From Vogesella aquatica (lineage in GTDB: Bacteria; Pseudomonadota; Gammaproteobacteria; Burkholderiales; Chromobacteriaceae), in assembly GCF_028548455.1 (NCBI RefSeq), contig NZ_JAQQLF010000006.1, positions 1 through 64,000 of the forward strand: a DNA stretch of 64,000 bases, written 5' to 3'. The position numbers and the translations under genes were made by a program. The notes beneath the pieces were generated by a model, which ran no database searches, was not told the DNA's origin, and saw only the letters and a list, made by a program, of their open reading frames with translations. Of the stretch, positions 28,571-38,362 are shown piece by piece; positions within the stretch are counted from its first letter, which is position 1; every line of letters begins with the position of its first letter.

Positions 28571-31204
28571 ATGACGGTTTCGCAGCACATTTTACGTACC
28601 CTGCTGGCAGTGTTGCTGCCAGTGGCGCTGGGCCTTGGCTGGCTGCTGCATAGTGGCTGGCAGGCGCAGCAGGCTGGGGTGCAGCAGCAGCTGGATGCGC
28701 TGGCCTTGCAGCAGCAGCGGCTGTTGCAGGGTCAGCTTGGCCAGGGCCAGCGGGTAGCTGCCGCGCTGGCTGCCACCGGCTGGGCGCAAGCGCTGGACGC
28801 CCGCCGCTGCCCGCCCGGTGATATGCAGCAGTATCTGCTGGGTGCGTATGGCTTCAGCAATGCCGTCACGCTGATGGCTGGCGGCCAGGTAGTGTGCTCG
28901 GCGCTGCCGGTGGATGCGGCGGCACGGTTGCGGGTAAGCCAGCTGCCCGAGCTGCCCGGCTTGTTGGCACTGCGCCGTCCCGCCGTCAGTGAGCCCATGC
29001 AGGCGCCGATTTCACGGCGCCGCGTGGTGGTAGTGTCGCACCCGCTGCTAGGTAGCAACGGGCAGCTGCGCGGCCAGGTGATTTTGCCGCTGGATTTGCA
29101 AGACCTGGCCCTGCCAGCCTTGCAGGCCGGCTTGCCGGAAGGTTTGGCCTGGCGGGTTTACAGCACGGCCGGCGCGGTGCTGCAGCAGCACGGCGGTAGC
29201 CAGGCGGGCGATAGCCTGACGGTGCAGCGCCAACTGGACAATGCACCGTGGCGCGTGGAGGTAGCCGTCCCCTATGCGGCCTTGCGCACCCAGCTGTTGC
29301 GTCAGGGCCTGCCGTTGATGCTGGGCATGTTGGCCGCCATCCTGCTGGCGGTGGCAGTAGGCTGGCTATTTGCCCGCTATCTGTTACGCAGCATCCGCCA
29401 GTTATCCGCTTTTGTACTACGTGTGGGGCAGGGTGAGGCTAGTCTGCGTATCCAGCCGCTAGGCCCGCAAGAGCTGGTGCTGCTGGGGCAGGAAATCAAC
29501 CGCATGCTGGATGCCGCAGACTATTCCGAATCGCGCTACCGTTTGCTGTTTGCCGCTTCCACCGATGGCGTACTGGTGGTGAATGCGCAGATGCAGATAC
29601 TGGCGGTGAACGAGCAAGGCGCCAGCATGTTTGGCTATAGCGTGGATGAGCTGACTGGCCAGAATGTGGACGTGCTGATTCCGCAGGCGGTACAGGCGGC
29701 GCACCGCCACGTGGCTGGTGGCTATGCGGCCAACCCTGTAGGCCGCAGCATGGGCCACCGCCCGACCTTGCGCGGGGTGCGGCAGGATGGCAGCGAGGTG
29801 CTGGTGCAGATTACCCTGAGCCCGTTGCCGGCTGGGGGGGTAGCTGCCATCGTGCGCGATGTCAGCGAGCGGCACCAGATGCAGGCGCGCATGCAGTGGC
29901 TGGCGCAGTATGACTCACTGACCAATCTGCCAAACCGCGTGCTGCTGGCCGACCGCCTGGAGCAGGCCTTGCGCCGTGCGCAGTTCAGCCAGCAGCCGCT
30001 GGCACTGGTGCTGGTGGGGCTGGACCATTTCAAGCTGATCAACGAAACCTGGGGCCACAGCAGTGGCGACCGCGTGCTGTCACAATTTGGCCACCGCCTG
30101 CTCGATAGCCTGGGCGAGGGCTGGACGGTAGCCCGTGTGGGCGGAGACGAATTTGCCATTGTGGTAGAAGATGCCGCCGAGCCGCACCAGCTGCCCGGCG
30201 TGCTGGAAAAGCTGCGCCAGGCGCTGTTGGCCCCGCTGGAAGGCGCTGGCAGCAGCCGTCTGGTGGTAGGCGGTTCCATGGGTGTAGCGCTGTTTCCGGA
30301 CGATGCGGAAGACGCCGGCGAGTTGCTGAAGGCCGCCGACATGGCGCTGGAGCAGGCCAAGCTGCGCCAGCGCGGCGGCGTGCGCTTTTACAGCGAGCAG
30401 CATGTGCCGCGCTATCGCCAGGAGCTGGAGCTGGAAGCCCGGCTGCGCGAGGCCATTGCCGCCGATACGCTGCTGCCGTACTTCCAGCCCATTGTGAATG
30501 CCGATAGCGGGCAGATTGTCTGTGTCGAGGCGCTGGTACGTTGGCCGCAGGCCAACGGTATGGTGTCGCCGGCGGCATTTTTGCCGGTGGCGGAGGCCGC
30601 CGGTCTGCTGCCCGGGCTGGAGCGGCTGGTACGGCGCAAGGCACTGGCCACCGTGCGCGCCTGGCACGACGAGGGTTTGCTAGTGCAGTTGTCGCTGAAC
30701 GTTTCGGCGGCCGAGTTCGACAGCCCGCACTTTGTGGGCGAGCTAGCCATGCTGGTGCGCGAAGCCAGGCTGCAGCCATCCATGCTGGTGCTGGAAATTA
30801 CCGAAGGCGCAGTGCTGGGTAACCAGGACGCGGCGCAGGCGCGCATGCAGCAGCTGCAGGCCAGTGGCTACCGTATTGCCATCGATGACTTTGGTACCGG
30901 CTACTCCAGCCTGTCGTACCTGCACAGCTACCCGTTTGACCGGCTCAAACTGGACCGCTCCTTTGTGGCGCGGCTCACCCATGACGAGCGCGCGCGCAAG
31001 GTGACGGCAGCCATTATTGCCATGGCGCACGAGCTGTCACTGGTGGTGATTGCCGAGGGGGTGGAAGAGGCCGCCCAGCTGGCCATGCTTCAGGCAATGG
31101 GGTGCAACCAGGTGCAGGGTTTTCACCTGCATCGTCCGCTATCGGCACAGGCGCTGGGCGAGCTTATGCGCCACCTTCGCGTGCAGCAGCCTGTAATGCC
31201 TTGA
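28571..31204 (+). CDS. GGDEF-EAL cyclic-di-GMP protein with PAS domain
   Basis: 877 residues. Inner-membrane helix 8-27, a periplasmic loop to about 240, a second helix (LPLMLGMLAAILLAVAVGWLFA), a HAMP-like linker, a PAS domain (ADYSESRYRLLFAASTDGVL), a GGDEF domain with the intact signature RVGGDEF, and an EAL domain with EALVRW, NVSAAEF, IDDFGTGYSS and EGVEE. Both catalytic signatures look complete, so it could make or degrade c-di-GMP, or one domain may regulate the other. ATG 28571 has only a weak ribosome binding site. Its last 41 bases overlap the convergent regulator gene. Confidence 0.94.
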   Translation: MTVSQHILRTLLAVLLPVALGLGWLLHSGWQAQQAGVQQQLDALALQQQRLLQGQLGQGQRVAAALAATGWAQALDARRCPPGDMQQYLLGAYGFSNAVTLMAGGQVVCSALPVDAAARLRVSQLPELPGLLALRRPAVSEPMQAPISRRRVVVVSHPLLGSNGQLRGQVILPLDLQDLALPALQAGLPEGLAWRVYSTAGAVLQQHGGSQAGDSLTVQRQLDNAPWRVEVAVPYAALRTQLLRQGLPLMLGMLAAILLAVAVGWLFARYLLRSIRQLSAFVLRVGQGEASLRIQPLGPQELVLLGQEINRMLDAADYSESRYRLLFAASTDGVLVVNAQMQILAVNEQGASMFGYSVDELTGQNVDVLIPQAVQAAHRHVAGGYAANPVGRSMGHRPTLRGVRQDGSEVLVQITLSPLPAGGVAAIVRDVSERHQMQARMQWLAQYDSLTNLPNRVLLADRLEQALRRAQFSQQPLALVLVGLDHFKLINETWGHSSGDRVLSQFGHRLLDSLGEGWTVARVGGDEFAIVVEDAAEPHQLPGVLEKLRQALLAPLEGAGSSRLVVGGSMGVALFPDDAEDAGELLKAADMALEQAKLRQRGGVRFYSEQHVPRYRQELELEARLREAIAADTLLPYFQPIVNADSGQIVCVEALVRWPQANGMVSPAAFLPVAEAAGLLPGLERLVRRKALATVRAWHDEGLLVQLSLNVSAAEFDSPHFVGELAMLVREARLQPSMLVLEITEGAVLGNQDAAQARMQQLQASGYRIAIDDFGTGYSSLSYLHSYPFDRLKLDRSFVARLTHDERARKVTAAIIAMAHELSLVVIAEGVEEAAQLAMLQAMGCNQVQGFHLHRPLSAQALGELMRHLRVQQPVMP

Positions 31205-31688
31205 GCTTTTCTGCGGTGCGTACAATCAGGTCAGCCTGGCCCAGCAAGAGCTGGTGGTAGCTGGCCTGTTTTTCATGGCTTACCAGCAAGCCGCCGTTGG
31301 GCAGCCGGGTAACCCAGCCGGCCTCGACCAGCTGCAATACCTTGCGGCGCACTGTTTCGCGCGGGTAGCCGGTGGCCTCGGCCAGCGAATGGATATTGGA
31401 AAACGCGTAGTCTTCGGCCGCCAAGCCATGGCGCGCTTGCGCTACCGGGTGACGGCTGCTGATTTCGCTCAACAAATAAGCTTTGACCAGGTCACCATCA
31501 AATAACGCTACCTGGCTGCGCGCCTGTTCGGTTTGCAGGTGGTTGACCAGCGCGGCCAGGCAGGCTGCATGGTTGGTATCGGCCTCGGGCTGGCGGAATT
31601 GTTGCAGGCAGTGGGCCGGGATGTGCTCCTGCCGCAGGCAGGCAGGGTAGCTGCAGATGCTGGCTATTGGCCAGGGGGTCTTGTTCAT
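31164..31688 (-). CDS. Winged-helix transcriptional regulator
   Basis: 174 residues. The region IHSLAEATGYPRETVRRKVLQLVEAGWVTRLPNGGLLVS (near 95-135) is a winged helix-turn-helix with a recognition helix ETVRRKVLQL, of the MarR/GntR/Crp-like kind. The N-terminal half has no recognised domain. ATG 31688 is chosen. The frame is open 13 codons further upstream without better evidence. The gene is convergent with the GGDEF-EAL gene and overlaps its 3' end by 41 bases. Target unknown. Confidence 0.75.
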   Translation of the reverse strand: MNKTPWPIASICSYPACLRQEHIPAHCLQQFRQPEADTNHAACLAALVNHLQTEQARSQVALFDGDLVKAYLLSEISSRHPVAQARHGLAAEDYAFSNIHSLAEATGYPRETVRRKVLQLVEAGWVTRLPNGGLLVSHEKQASYHQLLLGQADLIVRTAEKLKALQAAAREGGA

Positions 31689-31813
31689 AGTGGCCACATT
31701 TGGCACGCCTGGGGGCGTGGCAATCAAAGGTGCCGGTATCGTAGCGGTAGTAATCGGCGCCGACTTTAACCTTGATCAGACAAGCATGGTGTGCCGTGCA
31801 ACAGGCAAAAAAA

Positions 31814-31840
31814 GACCAGCCGGGTCCAGCGGCTGGTCGC
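31814..31840 (-). terminator. fru operon terminator
   Basis: GACCAGCC and GGCTGGTC (31814-31821 and 31831-31838) pair around GGGTCCAGC. On the minus strand seven T residues follow. It lies 39 bases beyond the fruA stop codon. Confidence 0.9.
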
Positions 31841-31878
31841 AAAATCCTGGCAGATCCAGGGAGAGAAAACGTCAGGGC

Positions 31879-33591
31879 TTAGTTGGCCGGCTTTTTCACC
31901 AGGCCCAGTGCCACCGCAGTCAGTACCGTGCCGGCTACCAGCGCCACCAGGTACATGCCCAGGTTGGTTACCGCGTTAGGGATAGGCAGCACGAACACGC
32001 CACCGTGCGGCACGCGCAGCTCGCAGCCGGCAGCCATGGAGATGGCACCGGCCAGCGCCGAGCCGGCCACCAGCGCCGGGATCACGCGCAGCGGGTCTTT
32101 GGCGGCAAACGGGATGGCGCCTTCGGTAATGAAGGAAATACCCAGCACGCCGGCAGCTTTGGCGCCTTCGCGCTCGTCGGCGCTGAAGCGGTTCTTGAAC
32201 AGCAGCGCGGCCAGTGCAATGCCCAGCGGCGGGGTCATGCCGGCGGCCATTACCGCGGCCATCGGGGCGTACACCTGGCTGGCCAGCAGGCCGGTGGCGA
32301 AGGTGTAGGCGGCTTTGTTGATCGGGCCGCCCATGTCGAAGGCCATCATGCCGCCCAGGATCATGCCCAGTGCCAGCGCACTGGAGCCTTGCAGGCCTTT
32401 GAGCCAGTCGGTGACCACGCCCAGTGCCGCGGCTACCGGCTGCCCCAGCACGTAGTACATCAGCAGGCCGACGATGGTGGTGCCCAGCAGCGGCAGGATC
32501 AGCACCGGCTTCAGGCCGTCAAAGTTGCGGCCCAGCTGGATTTTCTCGTTCAGGTATTTCACCGTGTAACCGGCAATGAAGCCCGCCACGATGCCACCCA
32601 GAAAGCCGGAGCCGATGGCGCCGGCAATCATGCCGCCGGCCATGCCGGGCGCAATGCCGGGGCGGTCGGCGATGGAGTAGGCGATGTAGCCGGCCAGCAC
32701 CGGCACCATCAGCGCAAACGAGGCCTTGGCGCCGATATTGAACAGCGTCCAGCCCAGCGTGCCCTTGAAGGCGTCTTCGTACACATAAATGCCGCCCAGC
32801 GCAAAGCCCAGCGCAATCAGCAGGCCACCAGTCACCACGAATGGCAGCATGAAGGACACGCCGGTCATCAGGTGTTTGTAGGCCGCGCTGCGTTCGCTGT
32901 TCTTGCTGTCAGGGTTGGCCGCAGCCTGTGGCTGGGCATCGCTACCGGCTGCCTGGTGCGGGCGGGCTTCCGCCTGTGCGCGCTTGACCAGTGCGATGCC
33001 GTCGTTGATGGCGGCCTTGGTGCCGCTGCTGTACAGGCGTTTGCCGGCGAAACGGTCCAGGTTCACCTGGGTGTCGGCGGCGATGATCACCAGGTCGGCG
33101 GCGGCGATGTCGGCCGCGCCCAGGGTATTTTGCGAGCCGACCGAGCCCTGGGTTTCTACCTTGATGTCGTGGCCCAGGTTGGCCGCAGCCTGGCTCAGAC
33201 CCTCGGCGGCCATAAAGGTATGGGCAATGCCGGTGGGGCAGGAGGTAATGGCCACGATGCGCAGTTTGCTGCCGCTAGCCGTGGCGGGAGTCGAGCCCAG
33301 TGCGGTGGCAATCACCCCGGCGGCGTTGGCCAGCACGGCGTCCAGCTTGGCCGCATGGCTGGCGCGTCCGTGCAGGCGGCCGGTATCGGCATCGCCTTCG
33401 GCAATCACGATAACCGCGTCGGCAGCGGCCAGCTGGGCTTCGTCCAGGCGGCCCTGCACGCTTTGTGCGTGGCGGATTTCGATAGCGATCTGGTGGCCGG
33501 CTTGCTGCGCGGCCTTGCGTAGCGCCTCGGCTGCCAGCTGCCCCTGCGCCAGCCGCTGCGGGCAGGCAATGATGGCCAGTACGTTTGACAT
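31879..33591 (-). CDS. fruA: PTS fructose-specific EIIBC component
   Basis: Imports fructose and phosphorylates it to fructose-1-phosphate. 570 residues. An N-terminal IIB-like domain (1-100, starting [17 protein letters not shown]) lacks the phosphorylation loop CPTG. A second IIB domain has the active cysteine in [11 protein letters not shown] (near 115). A linker follows, then the membrane IIC domain with about eight to ten helices ([47 protein letters not shown]). ATG 33591-33589 follows GAGGAGATTCACC. It is the last gene of fruB-fruK-fruA. The gap of 73 bases after fruK holds no terminator. Confidence 0.96.
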   Translation of the reverse strand: MSNVLAIIACPQRLAQGQLAAEALRKAAQQAGHQIAIEIRHAQSVQGRLDEAQLAAADAVIVIAEGDADTGRLHGRASHAAKLDAVLANAAGVIATALGSTPATASGSKLRIVAITSCPTGIAHTFMAAEGLSQAAANLGHDIKVETQGSVGSQNTLGAADIAAADLVIIAADTQVNLDRFAGKRLYSSGTKAAINDGIALVKRAQAEARPHQAAGSDAQPQAAANPDSKNSERSAAYKHLMTGVSFMLPFVVTGGLLIALGFALGGIYVYEDAFKGTLGWTLFNIGAKASFALMVPVLAGYIAYSIADRPGIAPGMAGGMIAGAIGSGFLGGIVAGFIAGYTVKYLNEKIQLGRNFDGLKPVLILPLLGTTIVGLLMYYVLGQPVAAALGVVTDWLKGLQGSSALALGMILGGMMAFDMGGPINKAAYTFATGLLASQVYAPMAAVMAAGMTPPLGIALAALLFKNRFSADEREGAKAAGVLGISFITEGAIPFAAKDPLRVIPALVAGSALAGAISMAAGCELRVPHGGVFVLPIPNAVTNLGMYLVALVAGTVLTAVALGLVKKPAN

Positions 33592-33664
33592 GGTGAATCT
33601 CCTCTGTGTGCCGCTGTGCGGGCTTTTCTGGTCGTGCATCCGGTGCCGCTGCGCGGCGCGGTTG

Positions 33665-34633
33665 TTATGGGGTCAGGGGCGTTACCTGAATACGCGCCCG
33701 CAGGCGCGCAACTTCGCCGGTATCCGGCAGGTGCGGGCCGATGTGCGCCAGCTTGGCGGCGGCAAAGGCCATACCCAGGCGCAGCACTTCCGGCCACACC
33801 GGCGTCTGGCCCGGGGCGGTGGCGTGCAGCGCGGCCACCAGCCCGGCCACCAGCGCGTCACCGGCGCCAACGGTGCTTTTCAGCTTGTCCAGCTGCAGCG
33901 GTTCGGCCAGCCAGCAACCCTGATCGCAGCACAGCAGCGCGCCGGCGCTGCCCAGCGACACCACTACCACGGCGATGCCGCGTTGTTGCAGCTGGCGGGC
34001 GGCGGCCGCGATGGCGGTCAGGTCGGGCAGGGCGCGGCCCAGGTATTGCTCCAGCTCGTGCTGGTTGGGTTTGATCAGCCATGGCAGCGCGTCCGGCGCC
34101 AGTGCCTGTTGCAGCGCCGGGCCGCTGGTGTCCAGCACCACGCGCGCACCCAGCTGGCGCAGTTGGCGGGCGTACTGCGCCCAGCAGCCATCGTCTACGC
34201 CGGCGGGCAGGCTGCCGGCCAGTACCGCCAGGCTGTTTTGTTCGATGTGCTCATCCAGCAGCAGCTGCAGTTTGGCCAGCGCGCCGGTGCTGGGCTGGAT
34301 GCCCGGCAGGTTGATGTCGGTGGTGTCCAGCGTGCTGGCGTCTACCAGCTTGATATTGGTGCGCGTGCTGCCGCCCACGCGGATAAAGGCATCGCGGATG
34401 CCCTTGTCGGCAAACAGGTCTTCGAACGGCGTGGTGTTGTCGCGGCCCAGCAGGCCGCTGGCTACCACCGGCACGCCCCAGTCGGCCAGGCAGCTGGCCA
34501 CGTTCACGCCTTTGCCACCGGCATTGACGTGTACCTCGCTGGCCAGGTTGACCGCACCGGTACGCAGCAGCGGCACGGTGACGGTCTGGTCCAGCGCCGG
34601 GTTCAGCGTCAGAGTGATCACGGGCTGGCTCAT
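33665..34633 (-). CDS. fruK: 1-phosphofructokinase
   Basis: Phosphorylates fructose-1-phosphate to fructose-1,6-bisphosphate. 322 residues, PfkB/ribokinase family. N-terminal [11 protein letters not shown], the glycine motif [11 protein letters not shown], and the C-terminal signature [12 protein letters not shown] with the catalytic Asp. ATG 34633-34631 overlaps the fruB stop codon by four bases (ATGA), which settles the start over the upstream ATG at 34678 inside fruB. Confidence 0.97.
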   Translation of the reverse strand: MSQPVITLTLNPALDQTVTVPLLRTGAVNLASEVHVNAGGKGVNVASCLADWGVPVVASGLLGRDNTTPFEDLFADKGIRDAFIRVGGSTRTNIKLVDASTLDTTDINLPGIQPSTGALAKLQLLLDEHIEQNSLAVLAGSLPAGVDDGCWAQYARQLRQLGARVVLDTSGPALQQALAPDALPWLIKPNQHELEQYLGRALPDLTAIAAAARQLQQRGIAVVVVSLGSAGALLCCDQGCWLAEPLQLDKLKSTVGAGDALVAGLVAALHATAPGQTPVWPEVLRLGMAFAAAKLAHIGPHLPDTGEVARLRARIQVTPLTP

Positions 34634-37131
34634 GCCTGGGCTCCTTGCAGCGCACGCACTTCGGTGGCGCTGTCGCAATCCAGCGCAGCCTGGGCCAGCG
34701 TTTGCAGGGCGGCCAGGTCGGCGGCGCGGATGCTGGCTTTGGCAGCCGGGATGTCACGCGGGCTCATCGACAGCTCGGACACGCCCAGGCCGGTAAGGAT
34801 GGCGGCGCCCAGCGGGTCGCCGGCCATGCCGCCGCACACGCCCACCCAGCGGCCGTGCGCGCGGGCACCGGCCACGGTTTGCGCGATCAGGCGCAGCACC
34901 GCCGGGTGCAGGCTGTCGGCTTCGGCGGCCAGCTCCGGGTGCTGGCGGTCGATGGCCAGCACGTACTGGGTGAGGTCGTTGGTGCCGACCGAGAAGAAGT
35001 CCACGTGTTCGGCCAGGCGGTCGGCCATGGTGGCGGCGGCCGGCACTTCCACCATGATGCCCAGCGGCACCACCGGCGCGTTCAGCTCGGCGCGTACCTG
35101 CTCGCACTGGGCGCGCAGCAGTTTCACTTCGGCCAGCGTGCTCACCATCGGGAACATGATGGACAGCGGGCCGTGTGCCGCCGCGCGGTACAGCGCGCGC
35201 AGCTGCGGCAGCATCAGGTCCGGGCGGCGCAGCAGCAGGCGCACGCCGCGCACGCCGAGGAAGGGGTTTTCTTCGTGCGGCAGGTTCAGGTAGGGCACCT
35301 GTTTGTCGCCGCCGATATCCAGCGTGCGGATCACCAGCGGGCGGCCGTCCAGCGCGGCCAACATGGCGCGGTAGGTCTGGTATTGCTCTTCCTCGTCCGG
35401 TGCGCTGTCGCGCTCCAGGAACAGGAACTCGGTACGCATCAGGCCCACGCCTTCGGCACCGGCTTGCAGCGCGGCGGCCACTTGTTCCGGGCGGTTGACG
35501 TTGGCCGCTACTTCTACCTGCTGGCCGTCGCGGGTGCGCGCCGGTTGCTGCGCTTCGCGGGTGGCCTGCAGCAGCTTGTCGCGCTGGGCCTGTTGCCACT
35601 GGCGGGCGCTGGCCAGGTCGTCATCGCCGGCATTCAGGTACACGGTGCCGCTGTCGCCGTCCACGATCAGTGTGGTGCCGTCCTGGATGTCCATCACCGC
35701 GCTGCCGGCGGCCACCACGGCGGGCAGGTCCAGCGTGCGGGCCAGGATGGCGGTATGCGAGGTGGGGCCGCCCTGGGCGGTAATCAGCGCCAGCGTCTGC
35801 TTGGGGTTCAGCGTGGCGGTGTCGGATGGCGCCAGGTCGGCGGCGATCAGCACTTCGTTGTCGCGCTGCGCGCCTTTGCCGGCATCCAGTGCCAGATCCG
35901 GTGCCAGTTTGGCCAGTACGCGGCGGCCGGCGTCGCGCAGGTCGGCGGCGCGGGCGGCCAGCAGCGGGTTGCCCAGCGCGGCCAGGCGGTCGGCCATGCG
36001 TTGTACCGCTTCGTGCCAGGCCCAGGCCACGCCGTGGCCTTCTACCATCAGCTGGCAGGTCAGGGTGATCAGGTCGGTATCGGACAGCAGCTCGGCTTGT
36101 GCCAGGAAGATGCCGCCTTCGGTTTTGCCCAGGCGACGGGTAGTGTCGTCGGCCAGCCCCTGCAGCTCGCTGCGGGTGGCGGAAAGGGCGGTTTCCAGCA
36201 GGTCACCGTCGTAGCCCAGGGTGCCAGGTACGTCGGGTACCTCGATGTGCTGGGCTTTCAGTACGCGCGCCTGGCCGATTACCAGGCCGGGGCTGGCACT
36301 GATGCCGCGTAGCGCCAGCAATTTGCTGACCGGCTGCCACTGCTGGCGGCTGGCCTTGGCGGCGGCTTTGGCCGCGGCCTGGGCATCGGCCACTTCTTGC
36401 GTGGTGAGCTGGTTGGCAACGGCCAGCATGGCTTGCAGTGCGGCCTGGGCGTCCGGGCCATCGGTAGACAGCTGCAGCGTGTGGCCGTTTTCGGCGCCCA
36501 GTTGCAGCAGGCTGATCATGTTCTTGGCGTCGGCCACCTCATTGCCGTTGCGTACCTGTACGGTGGCGGCAAAGCGGCGCGCTTGCTCGCTCCAGGCGCG
36601 TGCCGGGCGGGCGTGCAGGCCGTTGGGGTAGTTCAGCTGCCAGCTGGCGCTGTGGGCCAGGTCGGTGGCGGGTGCGGCGGGGGCGGCCGGCGCGGTGGCG
36701 CTGTCGTCCAGCGCCGCGATCAGGTCTTGCGGGTTGCCGGTGCTAAACAGCTGTGCCAGGCGGCTTTCGTCTTGCAGCAGGCGGGTAAGGCGGCGTAGCA
36801 GGGCGATGTGTTCGTCGGACTGGGCGGCAATGGCAATCACCAGGTGCACGCGCTGGCCCGGGTTCCATTCCACGCCATCCGGCACTTGCAGGATGGCAAT
36901 GCCGGTTTCGCGGATCAGGTGGCGGTCTTCGATCATGCCGTGCGGAATGGCAACGCCGTGGCCGAGGAAGGTATTGGCAACGGTTTCGCGGCGCAGCAGG
37001 CTGTCGATATAGGCCGGGTCGATACGGCCAGATTTGGCCAGAAGTTGGCCTGCAGCCTTGATTGCACTGGTTTTTTCCTGCGCCTGGGCGCCAAGTTGAA
37101 CCAGCTCTGCGCGGATGATCTGAGTGGACAT
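34630..37131 (-). CDS. fruB: Multiphosphoryl transfer protein (EIIA-HPr-EI), fructose PTS
   Basis: 833-residue fusion. EIIA-Fru domain with active His64 (GVAIPHG), HPr domain with His173 (YPNGLHARPARAW), and enzyme I domain with the PEP-site histidine in GGPTSHTAILAR (near 475), the Arg/Asp signature EFLFLERD, and MVEVPAAATMADRLAEH...DFFSVGTNDLTQYVLA. It carries the whole phosphate chain from PEP to FruA, so no separate general PTS proteins are needed for fructose. ATG 37131-37129 starts MSTQIIRAELVQL. The track reading frame runs 92 codons further upstream through the promoter and is rejected. First gene of fruBKA, opposed to fruR. Confidence 0.96.
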   Translation of the reverse strand: MSTQIIRAELVQLGAQAQEKTSAIKAAGQLLAKSGRIDPAYIDSLLRRETVANTFLGHGVAIPHGMIEDRHLIRETGIAILQVPDGVEWNPGQRVHLVIAIAAQSDEHIALLRRLTRLLQDESRLAQLFSTGNPQDLIAALDDSATAPAAPAAPATDLAHSASWQLNYPNGLHARPARAWSEQARRFAATVQVRNGNEVADAKNMISLLQLGAENGHTLQLSTDGPDAQAALQAMLAVANQLTTQEVADAQAAAKAAAKASRQQWQPVSKLLALRGISASPGLVIGQARVLKAQHIEVPDVPGTLGYDGDLLETALSATRSELQGLADDTTRRLGKTEGGIFLAQAELLSDTDLITLTCQLMVEGHGVAWAWHEAVQRMADRLAALGNPLLAARAADLRDAGRRVLAKLAPDLALDAGKGAQRDNEVLIAADLAPSDTATLNPKQTLALITAQGGPTSHTAILARTLDLPAVVAAGSAVMDIQDGTTLIVDGDSGTVYLNAGDDDLASARQWQQAQRDKLLQATREAQQPARTRDGQQVEVAANVNRPEQVAAALQAGAEGVGLMRTEFLFLERDSAPDEEEQYQTYRAMLAALDGRPLVIRTLDIGGDKQVPYLNLPHEENPFLGVRGVRLLLRRPDLMLPQLRALYRAAAHGPLSIMFPMVSTLAEVKLLRAQCEQVRAELNAPVVPLGIMVEVPAAATMADRLAEHVDFFSVGTNDLTQYVLAIDRQHPELAAEADSLHPAVLRLIAQTVAGARAHGRWVGVCGGMAGDPLGAAILTGLGVSELSMSPRDIPAAKASIRAADLAALQTLAQAALDCDSATEVRALQGAQA

Positions 37132-37176
37132 GGGGTGCTGTCTCCGGATTATTTGTGTGTTGCTGTGTGTTGCAAT

Positions 37177-37189
37177 TGAAATCGATCCC
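37177..37189. promoter_or_regulatory. Candidate FruR operator 1
   Basis: TGAAATCGATCCC at 37177-37189 shares twelve bases with TGAAATCGATTCC at 37268, with a half-palindromic GAAATCGATTTC-like centre. The two copies, 91 bases apart, lie in the region shared by fruB and the divergent LacI-type gene. LacI-family fructose regulators bind such short palindromes. Assignment is from position and repetition only. Confidence 0.5.
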
Positions 37190-37267
37190 AATTTTTGTGT
37201 CAATATTTGTGTCAGCTTTGGTGGTACCATTTCACCACAACGTTGCGCCAGCCCAAGGTTGGCCGCA

Positions 37268-37280
37268 TGAAATCGATTCC
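37268..37280. promoter_or_regulatory. Candidate FruR operator 2
   Basis: TGAAATCGATTCC, the second copy of the repeat at 37177. It lies just ahead of the regulator's ribosome binding site, where binding would block transcription of fruR itself, and immediately after an exact copy of the dispersed 12-mer (37256-37267). Confidence 0.5.
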
Positions 37281-37291
37281 GGAGCATGCAA

Positions 37292-38275
37292 GTGGCAAAG
37301 ATCAAGGATGTGGCAGAAGCGGCGGGGGTGTCTGCGTCCACCGTTTCGCGGGTACTGTGTAACGGCCCGGTTAGCGACAAGGTGCGCAAGCGCGTGGAAG
37401 AAGCCATGCGGCAGCTGGATTACCGCCCCAACCTGGCGGCGCGCCGCCTGCGCTCGCAACACACCGACACCATCGGCCTGATTGTGTCGGACATCCGCAA
37501 CCCGTTCTTTACCGCGGTCAGCCGCGCGGTAGAAGACGAGGCCTACCGTAACGGCATGCGGGTGATCCTGTGCAATACCGACGAAAACCCGGACAAAGAA
37601 GCGATGTACCTGCGCCTGATGCAGGAAGAACGCGTCACCGGTGTGATCTTTGCCCCCACGCGGCAGACCGTGGCCAACCTGGACCCGGCGGCGCTGGGCT
37701 TTCCGGTGGTGATGATCGACCGTGCCAGCCGCGATGTGACCACCGATGCCGTGGTGCTGGACAACCGCCGCGCGGCGGCTGCGCTGGTAGAGCATTTGCT
37801 GGCGCAGGGTTATCGCGACATCGCCGGCGTATTCGGCAATACCAGCAGCACTGGCATGGAGCGCCACGCCGGCTTTGCCGAGGCCATGCAGCAGGCCGGC
37901 CTGCCGGCACCGGCGCAGTTCGTGGCGCCCAGCGTGGAGGCTGCCGAGCAGGCTGTGCTGGCCATGTTGGCCGCAGAACAGCGGCCGCGGGCACTGGTGG
38001 TGAGTAATGGTGTGCTGATGCTGGGCGCGGTGCGGGCGCTGAAATCGGCCGGCCTGCACTGGCCGCAGGATGTGGCGCTGGCCGGTTTTGACAACGATGT
38101 GTGGACCGAGCTGCTGGGCGATGGCCTGACCGTGATCGAACAGCCGGTAGGCGACATCGGCCGCGCGGCCATGGCCATGCTGCTGGAGCGGCTGGATGAC
38201 GCCGGGCGCAGCCCGCGTATCGTGGTGCTGCAAGGCAAGCTGCTGGCGCGCGGCAGCAGCGCACCGGCGGCCTGA
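37292..38275 (+). CDS. fruR: LacI-family fructose operon regulator
   Basis: About 327 residues. N-terminal helix-turn-helix IKDVAEAAGVSASTVSRVLCNG, hinge YRPNLAARRLRS, then a periplasmic-binding-protein-like sensor domain (TIGLIVSDIRNPFFTAVSRA...AGFDNDVWTELLGDGLTVIEQP). GTG 37292 (VAKIKDVAEAAG) is preferred over ATG 37286 because GGAG (37281-37284) is only one base before that ATG but seven before the GTG. Divergent from fruBKA with two operator-like repeats between them, so it most likely responds to fructose-1-phosphate. A hairpin with T-run follows at 38295-38332. Confidence 0.9.
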   Translation: MAKIKDVAEAAGVSASTVSRVLCNGPVSDKVRKRVEEAMRQLDYRPNLAARRLRSQHTDTIGLIVSDIRNPFFTAVSRAVEDEAYRNGMRVILCNTDENPDKEAMYLRLMQEERVTGVIFAPTRQTVANLDPAALGFPVVMIDRASRDVTTDAVVLDNRRAAAALVEHLLAQGYRDIAGVFGNTSSTGMERHAGFAEAMQQAGLPAPAQFVAPSVEAAEQAVLAMLAAEQRPRALVVSNGVLMLGAVRALKSAGLHWPQDVALAGFDNDVWTELLGDGLTVIEQPVGDIGRAAMAMLLERLDDAGRSPRIVVLQGKLLARGSSAPAA

Positions 38276-38294
38276 CGCCTTGCCTTAAAAAAAC

Positions 38295-38334
38295 AACACC
38301 TCGCACTGTATCGGCAGGCGGGGTGTTTTGCCGT
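38295..38334 (+). terminator. Terminator of fruR
   Basis: AACACCTCGC and GCGGGGTGTT pair (one G-T) around a 13-base loop, followed by TTGCC after TTTT. Confidence 0.65.
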
Positions 38335-38362
38335 GCAGGCAGCGGCCTGCGGCCAACCTTGT

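Noticed and set aside
34645-36312. 555-codon plus-strand frame
   Set aside because: Antisense shadow of fruB with repetitive Ala/Gly/His composition.
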